Source: Saprospiraceae bacterium (GTDB lineage: Bacteria > Bacteroidota > Bacteroidia > Chitinophagales > Saprospiraceae). Taken from it: 64,000 nt of DNA. Both the position numbers and the translations under genes were made by a program. Below the pieces are notes generated by a model. It was not told where the DNA came from and searched no databases. It saw only the letters and a program-made list of their open reading frames with translations. Position 1 is the stretch's first letter. Each line of letters starts with the position of its first letter. Where the stretch lies: assembly GCA_020631355.1 (NCBI GenBank), contig JAHDHL010000022.1, forward strand, positions 1-64,000, written 5' to 3'. Positions 27,612-36,657 of this stretch are shown piece after piece.

Positions 27612-28798
27612 GCTTTCTTCCTTTTCAATGCCAAGAAAACGGAACCACTCCTTACCAACATCATCAATATGATAGGTAGGATACCAGAATGGTAATCCTG
27701 AGGGAAGTCCATGCCCCAGCCCAGGAGTATGATGACTCCAGAAAGGAAAGCCATGCCATATCCTATCTTCATGTACCTTTCCTTGCGTTTTCCTATCATC
27801 GGAAATAGGAACAAGTAACATGGGTTGGCCCAAAGAATATTCAAATTCCACTGGGTTGCATCATGGTCTGTACCTAACCACATAAAAAGGAGGAATATTC
27901 CCACGAAGCCAAGTAGGAAGAATAATATGGCATCCAGAATCGCCAACAACCTGTTGTGGGTATACAATATCGTGAGTACGAGCATGAGTAGGCACAGGAT
28001 ACCAAAAGCCACGAATGGAGTCAGGAAAGAGGGTTGATTCATATAATTCTCACCATCCAATACCAGTATCTTATCTCCCATCAGTGCTTCCTTTGTCTCA
28101 TTGGATAAGGAATCCCTGCGGGTCAATTCTATTCCCTCTTGGAGATTAATGGACAAATATCCGGGTAGGAACATCTGTTCCTGATAAGTAGCTTCTTCGT
28201 CAGCCGGTAATCCCAACAGCAAATCCATACCAAAATCATCCCAGGGTCGGGATGCCACATGAACATCCAATAATTCCCTGAGTGTCAGACCGGTTTTCAA
28301 ATCGGACTTGTAACGCATATCTGCTCCTATTGCTTCCTGAAGGATATCCCTGATTCTGGTCGCACAATTATCAAAGAAAAAATCATAGAGGTATTTCCTA
28401 TTCTCCGGCTTGTAATTATCCTCCAAATATTTAAAAACCCGGGATTTTTCCGTTTGTGTAAGATTGAATTCTTGTTCCCATATCTGTCGGTTACCCTTGC
28501 TGCCATAATAATGAAAAACCCTTTGGGTACTTTCCTTTCCGAGCTGGTATTCTAATTTTCCCCTAAGAAACTTCCATACAAAATTAGGTTCCCCAAAATC
28601 AAAGATTCCATAATTATAAATAACATCTGTCCGATTCTGATAATCCTGAATCCGAATAGCACTATGCCCGAATGCACCATAAATGGCAGGAAGGGGAGAA
28701 TAGGTCAAGAGGCTGATCCTAACAGAATCCACTTGGGAATGGGAAGTCGTTATTAACGCACTACAACAAAGTAGAAGTAGAATGAATCGTTTCAGCAT
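27608..28798 (-). CDS. DUF4105 (Lnb N-terminal-like) membrane protein
   Basis: A 396-residue protein with a signal peptide (MLKRFILLLLCCSALITTSH), a DUF4105 domain (about 25-190), and four or five C-terminal membrane helices (about 255-390). Domain markers are YGAFGHSAIRI, NYGIFDFGEPNF and the strictly placed DNCATRIRDIL. DUF4105 has an NlpC/P60-like cysteine-histidine arrangement, with the Cys in NCATR and a His in GHSAI, and is thought to act on envelope substrates. Substrate unknown. Length and architecture match known Bacteroidota members. Confidence 0.87.
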   Translation of the reverse strand: MLKRFILLLLCCSALITTSHSQVDSVRISLLTYSPLPAIYGAFGHSAIRIQDYQNRTDVIYNYGIFDFGEPNFVWKFLRGKLEYQLGKESTQRVFHYYGSKGNRQIWEQEFNLTQTEKSRVFKYLEDNYKPENRKYLYDFFFDNCATRIRDILQEAIGADMRYKSDLKTGLTLRELLDVHVASRPWDDFGMDLLLGLPADEEATYQEQMFLPGYLSINLQEGIELTRRDSLSNETKEALMGDKILVLDGENYMNQPSFLTPFVAFGILCLLMLVLTILYTHNRLLAILDAILFFLLGFVGIFLLFMWLGTDHDATQWNLNILWANPCYLFLFPMIGKRKERYMKIGYGMAFLSGVIILLGWGMDFPQDYHSGILPIILMMLVRSGSVFLALKRKKA

Positions 28799-28950
28799 CA
28801 GTAATTATTATCAGTTTGACTACAATTAGAACGAAAGTTAGCATCCAAATGCTTAACCTGCGACCTAAGATTCTTTAGTATCGCTAAAGATGCGGCATTA
28901 TGATAATTTAAGGTATCAAAAATTTTATTTTCATCTAAATCAGAACAAAC

Positions 28951-30027
28951 ATGAAGAACATTTACCTTTCAATTGCCCTTTTTTTATTCTCTTTTTGTGC
29001 CTTGGTAGGCCAGAGTTATACCAATATTGAAAGTGTGGAATATGATGCAGGAGAAAATAGATTCCTTGTTTCCAATTCCAATTCCATCATACAACGAGCC
29101 AGTGACGGAACACTCTCCTATTTCGGAAGTGGGTCTGCCAGTCATGGTATGGAAGTCATGAATGGCTACTTATTTGCCTGTAGCTCAGGAACCCGACTCA
29201 AGGCATTCGAACTAGATAGTGAAGATGAGGTAATGAATCTCAATATTCCCAGTGCTGGATTCCTGAACGGACTTACCAATGATGGTAATAATAAGTTATG
29301 GGCAACGGATTTCAGTAATGATAGAATCTATGAGTTCGATGTGACGGATGTGGATAATCCTACATACAACATAGTCGTCTATGATACAGAGGGAACACCC
29401 AATGGAATCGTTTATGATGGTTCCAATAACAGGCTCATTTATGTCACATGGGGAAGCAATGCATCCATCAAGGCTGTGGATTTGGATGATTATTCCGTAA
29501 CAACCCTTACCAATACGCCTTATGGCAGTATCGACGGTATTGATGAGGATAATAATGGTGATTATTACATTGCATATTGGCAACCTGCCGGAGTGAGTAA
29601 GTATGACTCCGACTTTTCAGGTTCGCCTACGACCATCAGTGTTCCGGGCATCAATTCTCCGGCTGACATTTGCTATGCCAAGGAAATTGATAGTCTGGCC
29701 ATTCCGAGTGGTGGGAATCAAGTATTATTCGTTGGATTTGAGACCACTCCTGTCGGGAATATCGTCAATGAGGAATATCAGTTTTCCATGGGTCCCAATC
29801 CGATGCAGGATAAGACCTGTATCCAATTCCATCTGGAACAAAGTGAGGTATTGGAACTTCATATATTCGATCTGAATGGCCAATTGGTCAGGACCCTGAT
29901 TCAGCAGGAAATGCAATCCGGTTGGCATAAGGTCATGCTTACAGGTATTGAATTATCACAAGGCATGTATCTCATTCATATGGAAACTCCTAAGGGTATC
30001 ATTACGGAGAAACTTCAGGTACACTAA
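28951..30027 (+). CDS. T9SS-exported SMP-30-like beta-propeller protein
   Basis: A 358-residue secreted protein: signal peptide (MKNIYLSIALFLFSFCALVG), a six-bladed propeller part (25-270) with blades such as NGLTNDGNNKLWATDFSN and NGIVYDGSNNRLIYVTW, resembling SMP-30/strictosidine-synthase proteins, then a T9SS type A sorting domain (about 280-358) with MGPNPMQDKTCIQF, VLELHIFDLNGQLV and GMYLIHMETPKG. The sorting domain directs passage through the type IX system and attachment or release at the surface. Ligand or enzyme activity is unknown. It ends at a long hairpin terminator. Confidence 0.88.
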   Translation: MKNIYLSIALFLFSFCALVGQSYTNIESVEYDAGENRFLVSNSNSIIQRASDGTLSYFGSGSASHGMEVMNGYLFACSSGTRLKAFELDSEDEVMNLNIPSAGFLNGLTNDGNNKLWATDFSNDRIYEFDVTDVDNPTYNIVVYDTEGTPNGIVYDGSNNRLIYVTWGSNASIKAVDLDDYSVTTLTNTPYGSIDGIDEDNNGDYYIAYWQPAGVSKYDSDFSGSPTTISVPGINSPADICYAKEIDSLAIPSGGNQVLFVGFETTPVGNIVNEEYQFSMGPNPMQDKTCIQFHLEQSEVLELHIFDLNGQLVRTLIQQEMQSGWHKVMLTGIELSQGMYLIHMETPKGIITEKLQVH

Positions 30028-30048
30028 GGATATTTTATATAGGTGATG

Positions 30049-30091
30049 AATAACGTGTTGGTTATAATGATAATCAGCATGTTATTTTTTT
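30049..30091 (+). terminator. Strong intrinsic terminator
   Basis: A 17-bp stem (30049-30065/30070-30086) with a few G-U pairs and a 4-nt loop AATG, followed by TTTTT. Confidence 0.9.
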
Positions 30092-30204
30092 GTAGCGGAG
30101 TGAAATCCTAAACTCTAGTTAAAGCCCATGCTTTTCATATCATAGTTGTATATATTGCAGTATTGTGAAAATGAATACTCAGCAGGTATTCTAATCTTTC
30201 GTTT

Positions 30205-31983
30205 ATGAAACTGTTTTATCTACTACTTTTCTCACTCCTGACCACTTGCCAACAATCATTAATCCAAACCCAAAACATAAGTTTCCCTAACTTGTCCGAA
30301 TTGGTTGAGGCCGACGATGATAATAATGGGGACTATATCATCATTGATCCAAATACCAGTTTCCAATGTTATGATTGCAATGCTTGTGAGGAACATGTGC
30401 GTCCGATTGACCATGACAATATACCCTCCAGTAATAATGATACCAGACCCGAATGCCCGACATTGAGTTGGAATGAGTTGATCAACAAAAGGGTTAGTGG
30501 AACAAATATCAAATACGTATTACTAAAACCCGGGGATTATCGTTGTCTGGGTCGTTTCTTTGTGAATGGAAAATCCTTTCCATCTGTCGATGGCAATCAG
30601 CAACCCAAGGAAATCAATATCCTGTATTATAATGACAAGGCCCAAGGGGATAATCGTTTCTTACCAGAAAGGAATCCCTCAGATCAACAAGTCATCATGG
30701 AGGGAATTTACCTCAATAGAGGAAGTAATAATTGGAGATTCCACGGCCTTGTATTTGATGGAATTGGTAGGTCCGATGATGTTCCGACCCGTTCTGCCTC
30801 CATTCCGACACAATACTGCAATGAGAATCTCCCTTATCCCAGCCAGGCAGGTTTTGGTTCGGTGATAGACCGGTCCCACAAGATTCAAATCATCAATTGT
30901 GTATTCCAAAACCATCTTTCGGGCGGTATCCGATTGGTTAATTCGAACAATAACATCATCCATGATTGTGTCATTCGGAACCAAATCAATCCCATTGCTT
31001 CAGACAGGGCCGGAATCTATCTAACGGCCATTAATAAGGGAAGCAAAACGACTACGAACAATATCATTTCCAATAATATCATTTATAATTTCAATGATGG
31101 AATCCAGATAGGTAAAATAGAGGGAGAGCATGCAGGAGGAACATTAATCCAGGATAATATCATATTCGTTGATGAAACATATTGGACCAAGAACACCCAA
31201 TGCGGACAAGTCTATCGATCATCATTCGAGAATGCTATTGATATCAAGCTCGGTGGTGCTGCCGATAATCCCATCAAGATTACCGGAAATAAAATATATG
31301 GTTTTAGGCCTGCACTCAACTCAAAATGTAAGGAAAAGGCATTCGGACAGGGTATTACCATCCATCGGAAATCGAGACATATCCATATAACGGATAATAC
31401 CATCTTCGATTGTAATGTCGGGCTTCAACTTACCAGTGGAGGATTCAAGGGTGCAGTAAATTATGATTATGATGGCATCCTGATTGAGAATAATCTTTTT
31501 CAGGATATCAAGAATGATAATAGTATCAATGAATGCAATAAGACACAATATGTCAAGGCTGGTTCAGCCATGGTCACCATTCTAAACATAGACCCCTCAT
31601 CCGCAACCCAAGACCCTGACAATATCAAACTGAGGATTAGGAATAATGTATTCCAAAATGTGGATAAGACCATTCATGTCAAAAAATTCAACCCTGCTCT
31701 CCCCTTGCAATTCAGTATCACGGATAATAGTTACAAACTCAATCAGGCTCACACCAAACAAATGAAGCACAAGGGTTCCATACACTATGGTATTGTGGAT
31801 TCTGAATTCCCTTGTAAGAACAAGGTCATCCAGGACCTTGAATGCAAGGGGAAGAAAGCTTCTTGCTCCAATAATACCGAAGATAGCAACCTGAACTACC
31901 CTTACCCATCCAAGTGGCAGAATGACTTGAATATATTAGAACAATACCCATATACTAGGAAAGCTAAAAGATGTCCGAAGTAA
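30205..31983 (+). CDS. Right-handed beta-helix lipoprotein
   Basis: A 592-residue exported protein with the lipobox LLTTC near residue 15. Residues 150-500 hold a parallel beta-helix (PbH1/NosD-like) with turns such as NNWRFHGLVFDGIG, HKIQIINCVF, NNIIHDCVIRNQ and TNNIISNNIIYNFNDGIQIG. Such folds bind or cleave surface polysaccharides (pectate-lyase-like) but no catalytic lysine or aspartate set could be assigned. A cysteine-rich tail KGKKASCSN ends the protein. It follows the T9SS protein, separated by a terminator, so it is its own unit. Confidence 0.8.
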   Translation: MKLFYLLLFSLLTTCQQSLIQTQNISFPNLSELVEADDDNNGDYIIIDPNTSFQCYDCNACEEHVRPIDHDNIPSSNNDTRPECPTLSWNELINKRVSGTNIKYVLLKPGDYRCLGRFFVNGKSFPSVDGNQQPKEINILYYNDKAQGDNRFLPERNPSDQQVIMEGIYLNRGSNNWRFHGLVFDGIGRSDDVPTRSASIPTQYCNENLPYPSQAGFGSVIDRSHKIQIINCVFQNHLSGGIRLVNSNNNIIHDCVIRNQINPIASDRAGIYLTAINKGSKTTTNNIISNNIIYNFNDGIQIGKIEGEHAGGTLIQDNIIFVDETYWTKNTQCGQVYRSSFENAIDIKLGGAADNPIKITGNKIYGFRPALNSKCKEKAFGQGITIHRKSRHIHITDNTIFDCNVGLQLTSGGFKGAVNYDYDGILIENNLFQDIKNDNSINECNKTQYVKAGSAMVTILNIDPSSATQDPDNIKLRIRNNVFQNVDKTIHVKKFNPALPLQFSITDNSYKLNQAHTKQMKHKGSIHYGIVDSEFPCKNKVIQDLECKGKKASCSNNTEDSNLNYPYPSKWQNDLNILEQYPYTRKAKRCPK

Positions 31984-32014
31984 AGGGCAAGCTATAACCT
32001 AAGCCATAAATCAC

Positions 32015-32046
32015 GAAAGGCTGCACAGGAATCTGTGCAGCCTTTC
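32015..32046. terminator. Bidirectional terminator
   Basis: A perfect 14-bp stem GAAAGGCTGCACAG/CTGTGCAGCCTTTC with a 4-nt loop between the convergent beta-helix and kbp genes. The T-run is short. Confidence 0.78.
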
Positions 32047-32069
32047 ACATTATTATGATGATTCGAATC

Positions 32070-32549
32070 TTATGCCTGAAGATTTGGAATCCTCAAATTC
32101 TGACCCGGGTAGATCAGACTTGGGTCCTTAAGCATTGGCTTATTCGCTTCAAAGATAACAGGGTATTTCATCGCATCTCCATAGAATTGCTTGGCAATCT
32201 TGGAAAGAGAATCTCCTTTCTCAACAGTATAGAACTGAGAAGTTACAGGAGGTACCTCTACATTGATACGGTCGTCAACGGTAGCAATACCGTGAACATT
32301 TCCCAATGCAAGAATAACTTTCTCGCGAATCTCGTGTGATGTTGTGGTTCCGTATACGGTAACGACATCATCATTCAGGTCAATTTCCAGATTATCCACT
32401 TCCAATCCTGTACCCTTAACGATGTTATGGAATACAGCAATCTTGGCTTTCTTTGCAATTTCCTTAGCTACTGAGCTTTCAGCAGTTTTCTTTTCTTCCT
32501 CAACTAGGGCTTTTGAACCTGCTTTTTTAAAAAATGAAAACAATCCCAT
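32070..32549 (-). CDS. kbp: BON-LysM protein Kbp (YgaU-like potassium-binding protein)
   Basis: A 159-residue protein: a short N-terminal region (MGLFSFFKKAGSKAL), a BON domain (about 45-100, VDNLEIDLNDDVVTVYG) and a C-terminal LysM domain (about 105-155, YTVEKGDSLSKIAKQFYG...NPMLKDPSLIYPGQNLRIP in split form). This order and size match YgaU/Kbp, a cytoplasmic potassium sensor. No signal peptide is seen, which supports a cytoplasmic role despite the LysM. Starts at 32549. A candidate -7 box lies at 32643-32650. Confidence 0.9.
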   Translation of the reverse strand: MGLFSFFKKAGSKALVEEEKKTAESSVAKEIAKKAKIAVFHNIVKGTGLEVDNLEIDLNDDVVTVYGTTTSHEIREKVILALGNVHGIATVDDRINVEVPPVTSQFYTVEKGDSLSKIAKQFYGDAMKYPVIFEANKPMLKDPSLIYPGQNLRIPNLQA

Positions 32550-32642
32550 TAGTAATGTATGGTTTTTTGTTATGTAAAATTGAATATGTATGATTGAAGT
32601 GGAATGGTGCATTCTATCAACCAAGCAACTTCATTGTTATGA

Positions 32643-32650
32643 CAAAAATA
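32643..32650 (-). promoter_or_regulatory. -7 box TATTTTTG for kbp
   Basis: Full TAnnTTTG match on the minus strand, in the gap between dusB and kbp, about 95 bases before the kbp ATG. No TTG at standard spacing. Confidence 0.4.
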
Positions 32651-32667
32651 AGATTAAAAGTCACACA

Positions 32668-33666
32668 TTAGATACTATGGTATTCCATTTTACCATAAAC
32701 TTCCCTTATTTCTTCCAGGATACCATAAATTTCCTTGGGATCATGGGTTGTAACCAGACGACCACGATATGGCTTGATGTTCCTGAATCCTCTGAAATAA
32801 TTGGTATAATGCCTCCTCATTTCCAATACACCCAATTTCTCTCCTTTCCATTCCAATGAAAATTCAAGATGCTTCCGGGCTGCATCTACCCTTTCGTCTA
32901 TCGTGGGAGGAGCCAATAATTCACCGGTCTTGAAATAGTGCTTGATTTCCCTGAAAATCCAAGGATTACCAATACTCGCCCGTCCTATCATAATCCCTTG
33001 TACACCATACTTTTCACGGTACAACTTTGCTTTCTGCGGACTATCAATATCACCATTCCCGAATATGGGTATATGAATCTTAGGATTCTTTGCAATATTC
33101 CCTATCAAGGTCCAATCAGCCTCACCCTTATACATCTGCTTCCGGGTTCGTCCATGTATGGACAAGGCCTTGATACCCACATCCTGCAATCGCTCAGCTA
33201 CTTCCTCGATGAATTTCGTATTCTCATCCCAACCCAAACGAGTCTTGACCGTTACGGGTTTATTGGTGGACCTGACCATCAGATCCGTAAGACGAACCAT
33301 TCGGTCTATGTCCTGAAGAATACCCGCACCTGCCATCTTACAAACCACTTTCTTCACCGGACAACCAAAGTTGATGTCAATGACCTCAGGGTCTGCTTTC
33401 TCTACGATTTTCATGGCTTTCGTCATGGAATCCTCATTGGAACCGAAAATCTGAATCCCTATGGGGCGTTCATAATCGTAAATATCCATTTTCTGGACAC
33501 TCTTGTAAGCATCCCTGATGAGTCCTTCCACGGAAATGAATTCCGTATACATCATATCACATCCCTGTTCCTTGCACAAGGCACGGAATGGTGGATCACT
33601 CACATCCTCCATGGGAGCCAATAATAAGGGGAATTCCCCCAATTCTATATCTCCAATCTTTACCAT
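32668..33666 (-). CDS. dusB: tRNA-dihydrouridine synthase B
   Basis: A 332-residue FMN-dependent TIM-barrel enzyme of the DusB subgroup. It has the N-terminal APMEDVSDPPFRALC, the catalytic-cysteine loop DINFGCPVKKVVCKMAGAG, the FMN/substrate segments TVKTRLGWD and LSIHGRTRKQMYKGEADW, and the phosphate loop GNGDIDSP. The enzyme reduces uridine at position 17 of tRNA. The start at 33666 gives the normal family length; a minus-strand TATTTTTG lies only 9 bases upstream, so the mRNA may be nearly leaderless if that start is correct. Confidence 0.94.
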   Translation of the reverse strand: MVKIGDIELGEFPLLLAPMEDVSDPPFRALCKEQGCDMMYTEFISVEGLIRDAYKSVQKMDIYDYERPIGIQIFGSNEDSMTKAMKIVEKADPEVIDINFGCPVKKVVCKMAGAGILQDIDRMVRLTDLMVRSTNKPVTVKTRLGWDENTKFIEEVAERLQDVGIKALSIHGRTRKQMYKGEADWTLIGNIAKNPKIHIPIFGNGDIDSPQKAKLYREKYGVQGIMIGRASIGNPWIFREIKHYFKTGELLAPPTIDERVDAARKHLEFSLEWKGEKLGVLEMRRHYTNYFRGFRNIKPYRGRLVTTHDPKEIYGILEEIREVYGKMEYHSI

Positions 33667-33955
33667 AATGATTACAAAAATACGATTTTTTGTTGCTTTT
33701 ATCATTCCTTCCATTCGGAACAATCATAAAACTACACTGTTACAGATACCTTAGGTGTACTTTCTCCTACAACATTATCTAGGAGTATAGTTCCCAATTG
33801 TATCCAAATTTGTAATTTGCGCCTGCTTTAGGAAAGGATACCATGATTATGGATGGTTGGATACCCTTTTATTTAAATTGGTGTGTGACCGAAATCCAAT
33901 TCCATTTCTATCTATTAGAAGTCGTAAACACATACGAATCAAATTATCAGCAACC

Positions 33956-35425
33956 ATGCTTAAATATTTTCTTGGCAATAGCCCCTCTTGGTTCAAAAAC
34001 ACCATTATCGGATTCCTTGTCTTGAATGTGATCCTTTACTTTGTTATTCCACACAATGTATTATCCTGGTTATTCATAGCGGAATTCATATTCACATTGG
34101 CTATGGCACTGAAGTGCTACCCCTTACAATCCGGTGGACTTCTGGCCATTCAGGTATTATTGCTGAATCTGACCACACCCAAACATGCCTATCAGGAAAT
34201 CCAAGCCAATCTGGAGGTTATCCTGCTTTTGGTCTTCATGGTGGCTGGAATCTATTTCATGAAACCCTTATTGATGTATATTTTCAGTAAGGCATTCACG
34301 AAAATCAAGTCGAAAATGGTACTATCACTGCTGTTTGTCTTTTTGGCAGCAGTACTTTCCGCTTTCCTTGATGCATTGACAGTTACCGCCGTACTCATTA
34401 GTGTATCCGTAGGATTCTATGGGGTATATCACAAGATTTCCTCCAGTGATATGGATTTGGATAAGAGTGGTGTACTCGATAGGGAAGAACTCAAGGAAGA
34501 ACTGGAGAATTTCAGAAGTTTCCTAAGGAGTTTGGTCATGCATGGTGTGGTTGGTACCGCATTGGGAGGAGTTTGTACCTTAGTGGGAGAACCCCAAAAC
34601 CTATTGATTGGAGAACGTTTGGAATGGGATTTCATTGATTTCTTCCTACAAATGGCACCTATTACCATTCCCGTTTTCTTTTGTGGTCTACTTACCACTG
34701 TCCTTTTGGAAACCACGGGATGGTTCGGATATGGTACGAAGTTACCTGAAGTTGCAAGAAAGATTATTGAGAATTATACCGAAGAAGCTGATAGGAACAG
34801 AACGGATAAGGAAAAGTACGGCTTGATCGTACAAGCTGTTTCCGCAATATTGTTAATCATTGGTTTGGCCCTCCACCTTGCACCTGTGGGTATGATCGGT
34901 TTGGGACTCATCATTGTGCAGACGGCATTCATGGGCATTACCGAGGAACATTCCTTGGGTAAGGCTTTTGAGGAAGCACTTCCATTTACTGGTTTATTGG
35001 TTGTTTTCTTTGTCATTGTGGCTATGATCCATGACCAACACCTATTCAAACCTATTATCGAATGGGCCTTGGAAATGGCCCCATCCACACAACCTGCTAT
35101 CTTCTATGTTGCCAATGGTGTCCTATCCGCCATCAGTGATAATGTATTCGTAGCAACGGTATATATCGGTGAGGTTCAACAGGCATTCCTCAATAATGAG
35201 ATTACAAGGGACCAATATGAGAAATTGGCAGTAGCCATCAATACAGGGACCAATCTACCAAGTGTGGCGACACCCAATGGTCAGGCTGCATTCCTATTCC
35301 TATTGACATCAGCATTGGCACCAAAAATCAATCTGTCTTATGGCAAAATGGTAATCATGGCCCTACCCTACACTATTGTACTGGGTATCATGGGACTTGT
35401 TGGTGTAATGTATTTCCTTGGATAA
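33956..35425 (+). CDS. nhaB: Na+/H+ antiporter NhaB
   Basis: A 489-residue polytopic membrane protein with about 11-12 helices. It carries NhaB-type segments: AEFIFTLAMALKCYPLQSGG near the start, LLLVFMVAGIYFMK, LSAFLDALTVTAVLISV, GGVCTLVGEPQNL and the late ATPNGQAAFLFLLTSALAP. NhaB expels sodium in exchange for protons. It is best known from gammaproteobacteria but does occur in Bacteroidota. Starting at 33956 gives MLKYFLGNSPSWF, the typical N-terminus. A terminator follows closely. Confidence 0.93.
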   Translation: MLKYFLGNSPSWFKNTIIGFLVLNVILYFVIPHNVLSWLFIAEFIFTLAMALKCYPLQSGGLLAIQVLLLNLTTPKHAYQEIQANLEVILLLVFMVAGIYFMKPLLMYIFSKAFTKIKSKMVLSLLFVFLAAVLSAFLDALTVTAVLISVSVGFYGVYHKISSSDMDLDKSGVLDREELKEELENFRSFLRSLVMHGVVGTALGGVCTLVGEPQNLLIGERLEWDFIDFFLQMAPITIPVFFCGLLTTVLLETTGWFGYGTKLPEVARKIIENYTEEADRNRTDKEKYGLIVQAVSAILLIIGLALHLAPVGMIGLGLIIVQTAFMGITEEHSLGKAFEEALPFTGLLVVFFVIVAMIHDQHLFKPIIEWALEMAPSTQPAIFYVANGVLSAISDNVFVATVYIGEVQQAFLNNEITRDQYEKLAVAINTGTNLPSVATPNGQAAFLFLLTSALAPKINLSYGKMVIMALPYTIVLGIMGLVGVMYFLG

Positions 35426-35447
35426 TATCCTTATTCATCCATCTTCA

Positions 35448-35490
35448 AACGCTGGCTCCAATCATTGATTGGAACCAGCGTTTGTTTTTG
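35448..35490 (+). terminator. Terminator after nhaB
   Basis: A long stem, AAACGCTGG...CCAGCGTTT (35448-35484), continued inside by CCAATCA/TGATTGG, with the tail GTTTTTG. Confidence 0.9.
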
Positions 35491-35531
35491 TAACCAAAAA
35501 CACTTCTTTCGTTATTCTAAAAAGAACATTT

Positions 35532-35900
35532 ATGAAATATTTGAATTACGTCCTCATTGCCATTTTCACACTTACCTTTTTCTCCTGTCATAAGGATCTG
35601 ATAGAAGAAGCAGAAATGGTTGGTACTTGGAAATGTGTTGAAATCGAGGAAAAGGGCGAGATACCACCCTTACAGGATATCGTCTTTGATTTCAAGGCGG
35701 ATAGTACTTATCATTTGCATGATAATGATTTGAATGCCGGACAAAAAGGACAATGGTATACAATGGAAGACAAGCTATATACCCATCCCGAGGGGGGCAA
35801 GCTAATGGCTGTCAAACTAGGCAGAAGTGGGAATGATACCCTTAGATTCTATCAGAACAGAGGTGGTTTCCCCGTAGTATGGACTATGGTGAGACAATAG
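35532..35900 (+). CDS. Small lipocalin-like lipoprotein
   Basis: A 122-residue lipoprotein starting MKYLNYVLIAIFTLTFFSC (lipobox FFSC), which fixes the start at 35532. The mature domain begins with MVGTWKCVEIEEKGE and has strands FDFKADSTYHLH, GQWYTMEDKLY and FPVVWTMVR, the pattern of the Bacteroidota lipocalin-like family (a single eight-stranded barrel starting with a GxW motif). Such proteins bind small hydrophobic ligands; the ligand is unknown. Its 3' end overlaps the convergent DinB-like gene by 17 bases. Confidence 0.8.
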   Translation: MKYLNYVLIAIFTLTFFSCHKDLIEEAEMVGTWKCVEIEEKGEIPPLQDIVFDFKADSTYHLHDNDLNAGQKGQWYTMEDKLYTHPEGGKLMAVKLGRSGNDTLRFYQNRGGFPVVWTMVRQ

Positions 35901-36366
35901 TCGAATCCTCCTCCTTCAATCCAAATTGCATCAAATGATAAAGGATGTGTCGGGCATGGAATTCAGTCCACTCATCCTTTGTCAACTTCCCCATTACCGG
36001 ATGGTTGTAAACCGCTTCCGTATTTTCCTCATAGTTGCTTTTGAATAATTGATAGGCTCCCAGCAATTTGGCTTTGGCCACTTCAAAACTGGGAAATCTC
36101 AAATCCTCCAATTTGGATTTCTTGGACGGGTCGAAGTTTTTTCTAAAAGGTGTCTTCTTCTCAAAGAAGTATTGCTTATTGATGGCCTGCCTTTCTTCGG
36201 GATAAAAGCTCGGAGCCTCAAACCTACCATTGGAGATCAGAAAAAGCATACTGAAATGTTCCAATAGATGTTGGGCTGTCATTAAACCCCACTTAGGCTG
36301 GGCCTCGGGTAGGATATGTTCCATTTCATGCTCAAAATCCTCGTATAAAAACTGCTTATGGTCCAT
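35884..36366 (-). CDS. DinB/DUF1569-like four-helix protein
   Basis: A 160-residue cytoplasmic protein with the DinB-superfamily four-helix metal-binding layout: His residues in LMTAQHLLEHFS and in FHARHILYHLMQF, with no membrane segments. DUF1569/DinB-like proteins often act as thiol-dependent metalloenzymes; substrate unknown. The start at 36366 gives MDHKQFLYEDFEHEME. It overlaps the lipocalin-like gene tail to tail. Confidence 0.78.
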   Translation of the reverse strand: MDHKQFLYEDFEHEMEHILPEAQPKWGLMTAQHLLEHFSMLFLISNGRFEAPSFYPEERQAINKQYFFEKKTPFRKNFDPSKKSKLEDLRFPSFEVAKAKLLGAYQLFKSNYEENTEAVYNHPVMGKLTKDEWTEFHARHILYHLMQFGLKEEDSTIVSP

Positions 36367-36493
36367 TTCCAATAAGAATTCAATCAATAGTCAGATAATC
36401 CAACGGGTCACCGATAATGGGCCTACCCTGTCATTCACATCATAAAATTATCCAAAATTTTGAACTTAGGGGGCGCATACCTCATATAATGAT

Positions 36494-36501
36494 TACATTT
36501 G
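36494..36501 (+). promoter_or_regulatory. Candidate -7 box TACATTTG upstream of rseP
   Basis: Full TAnnTTTG match 156 bases before the rseP start; no TTG at standard spacing was found. The implied leader is about 150 nt. Confidence 0.35.
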
Positions 36502-36657
36502 CGGATTGAAAACGGGCCCTACATGTACTTATTGGAAATCATATTCAATTGATACCCATTCTAATGAAACATGTTGAGTTGTTTTCTTCTTAATCAAATC
36601 CGATTCCTAGGATGGCCTAATCCTATCCTACCGGATACTAACATAGTTTTTGAATCA

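Noticed and set aside
32938-33624. Long plus-strand frame inside dusB
   Set aside because: It is antisense to a well-supported enzyme gene and encodes no recognisable domain.
36571-36657. Upstream start for rseP
   Set aside because: It would put about 29 extra residues before the first membrane helix, which starts directly with the HEGGH helix in the family.
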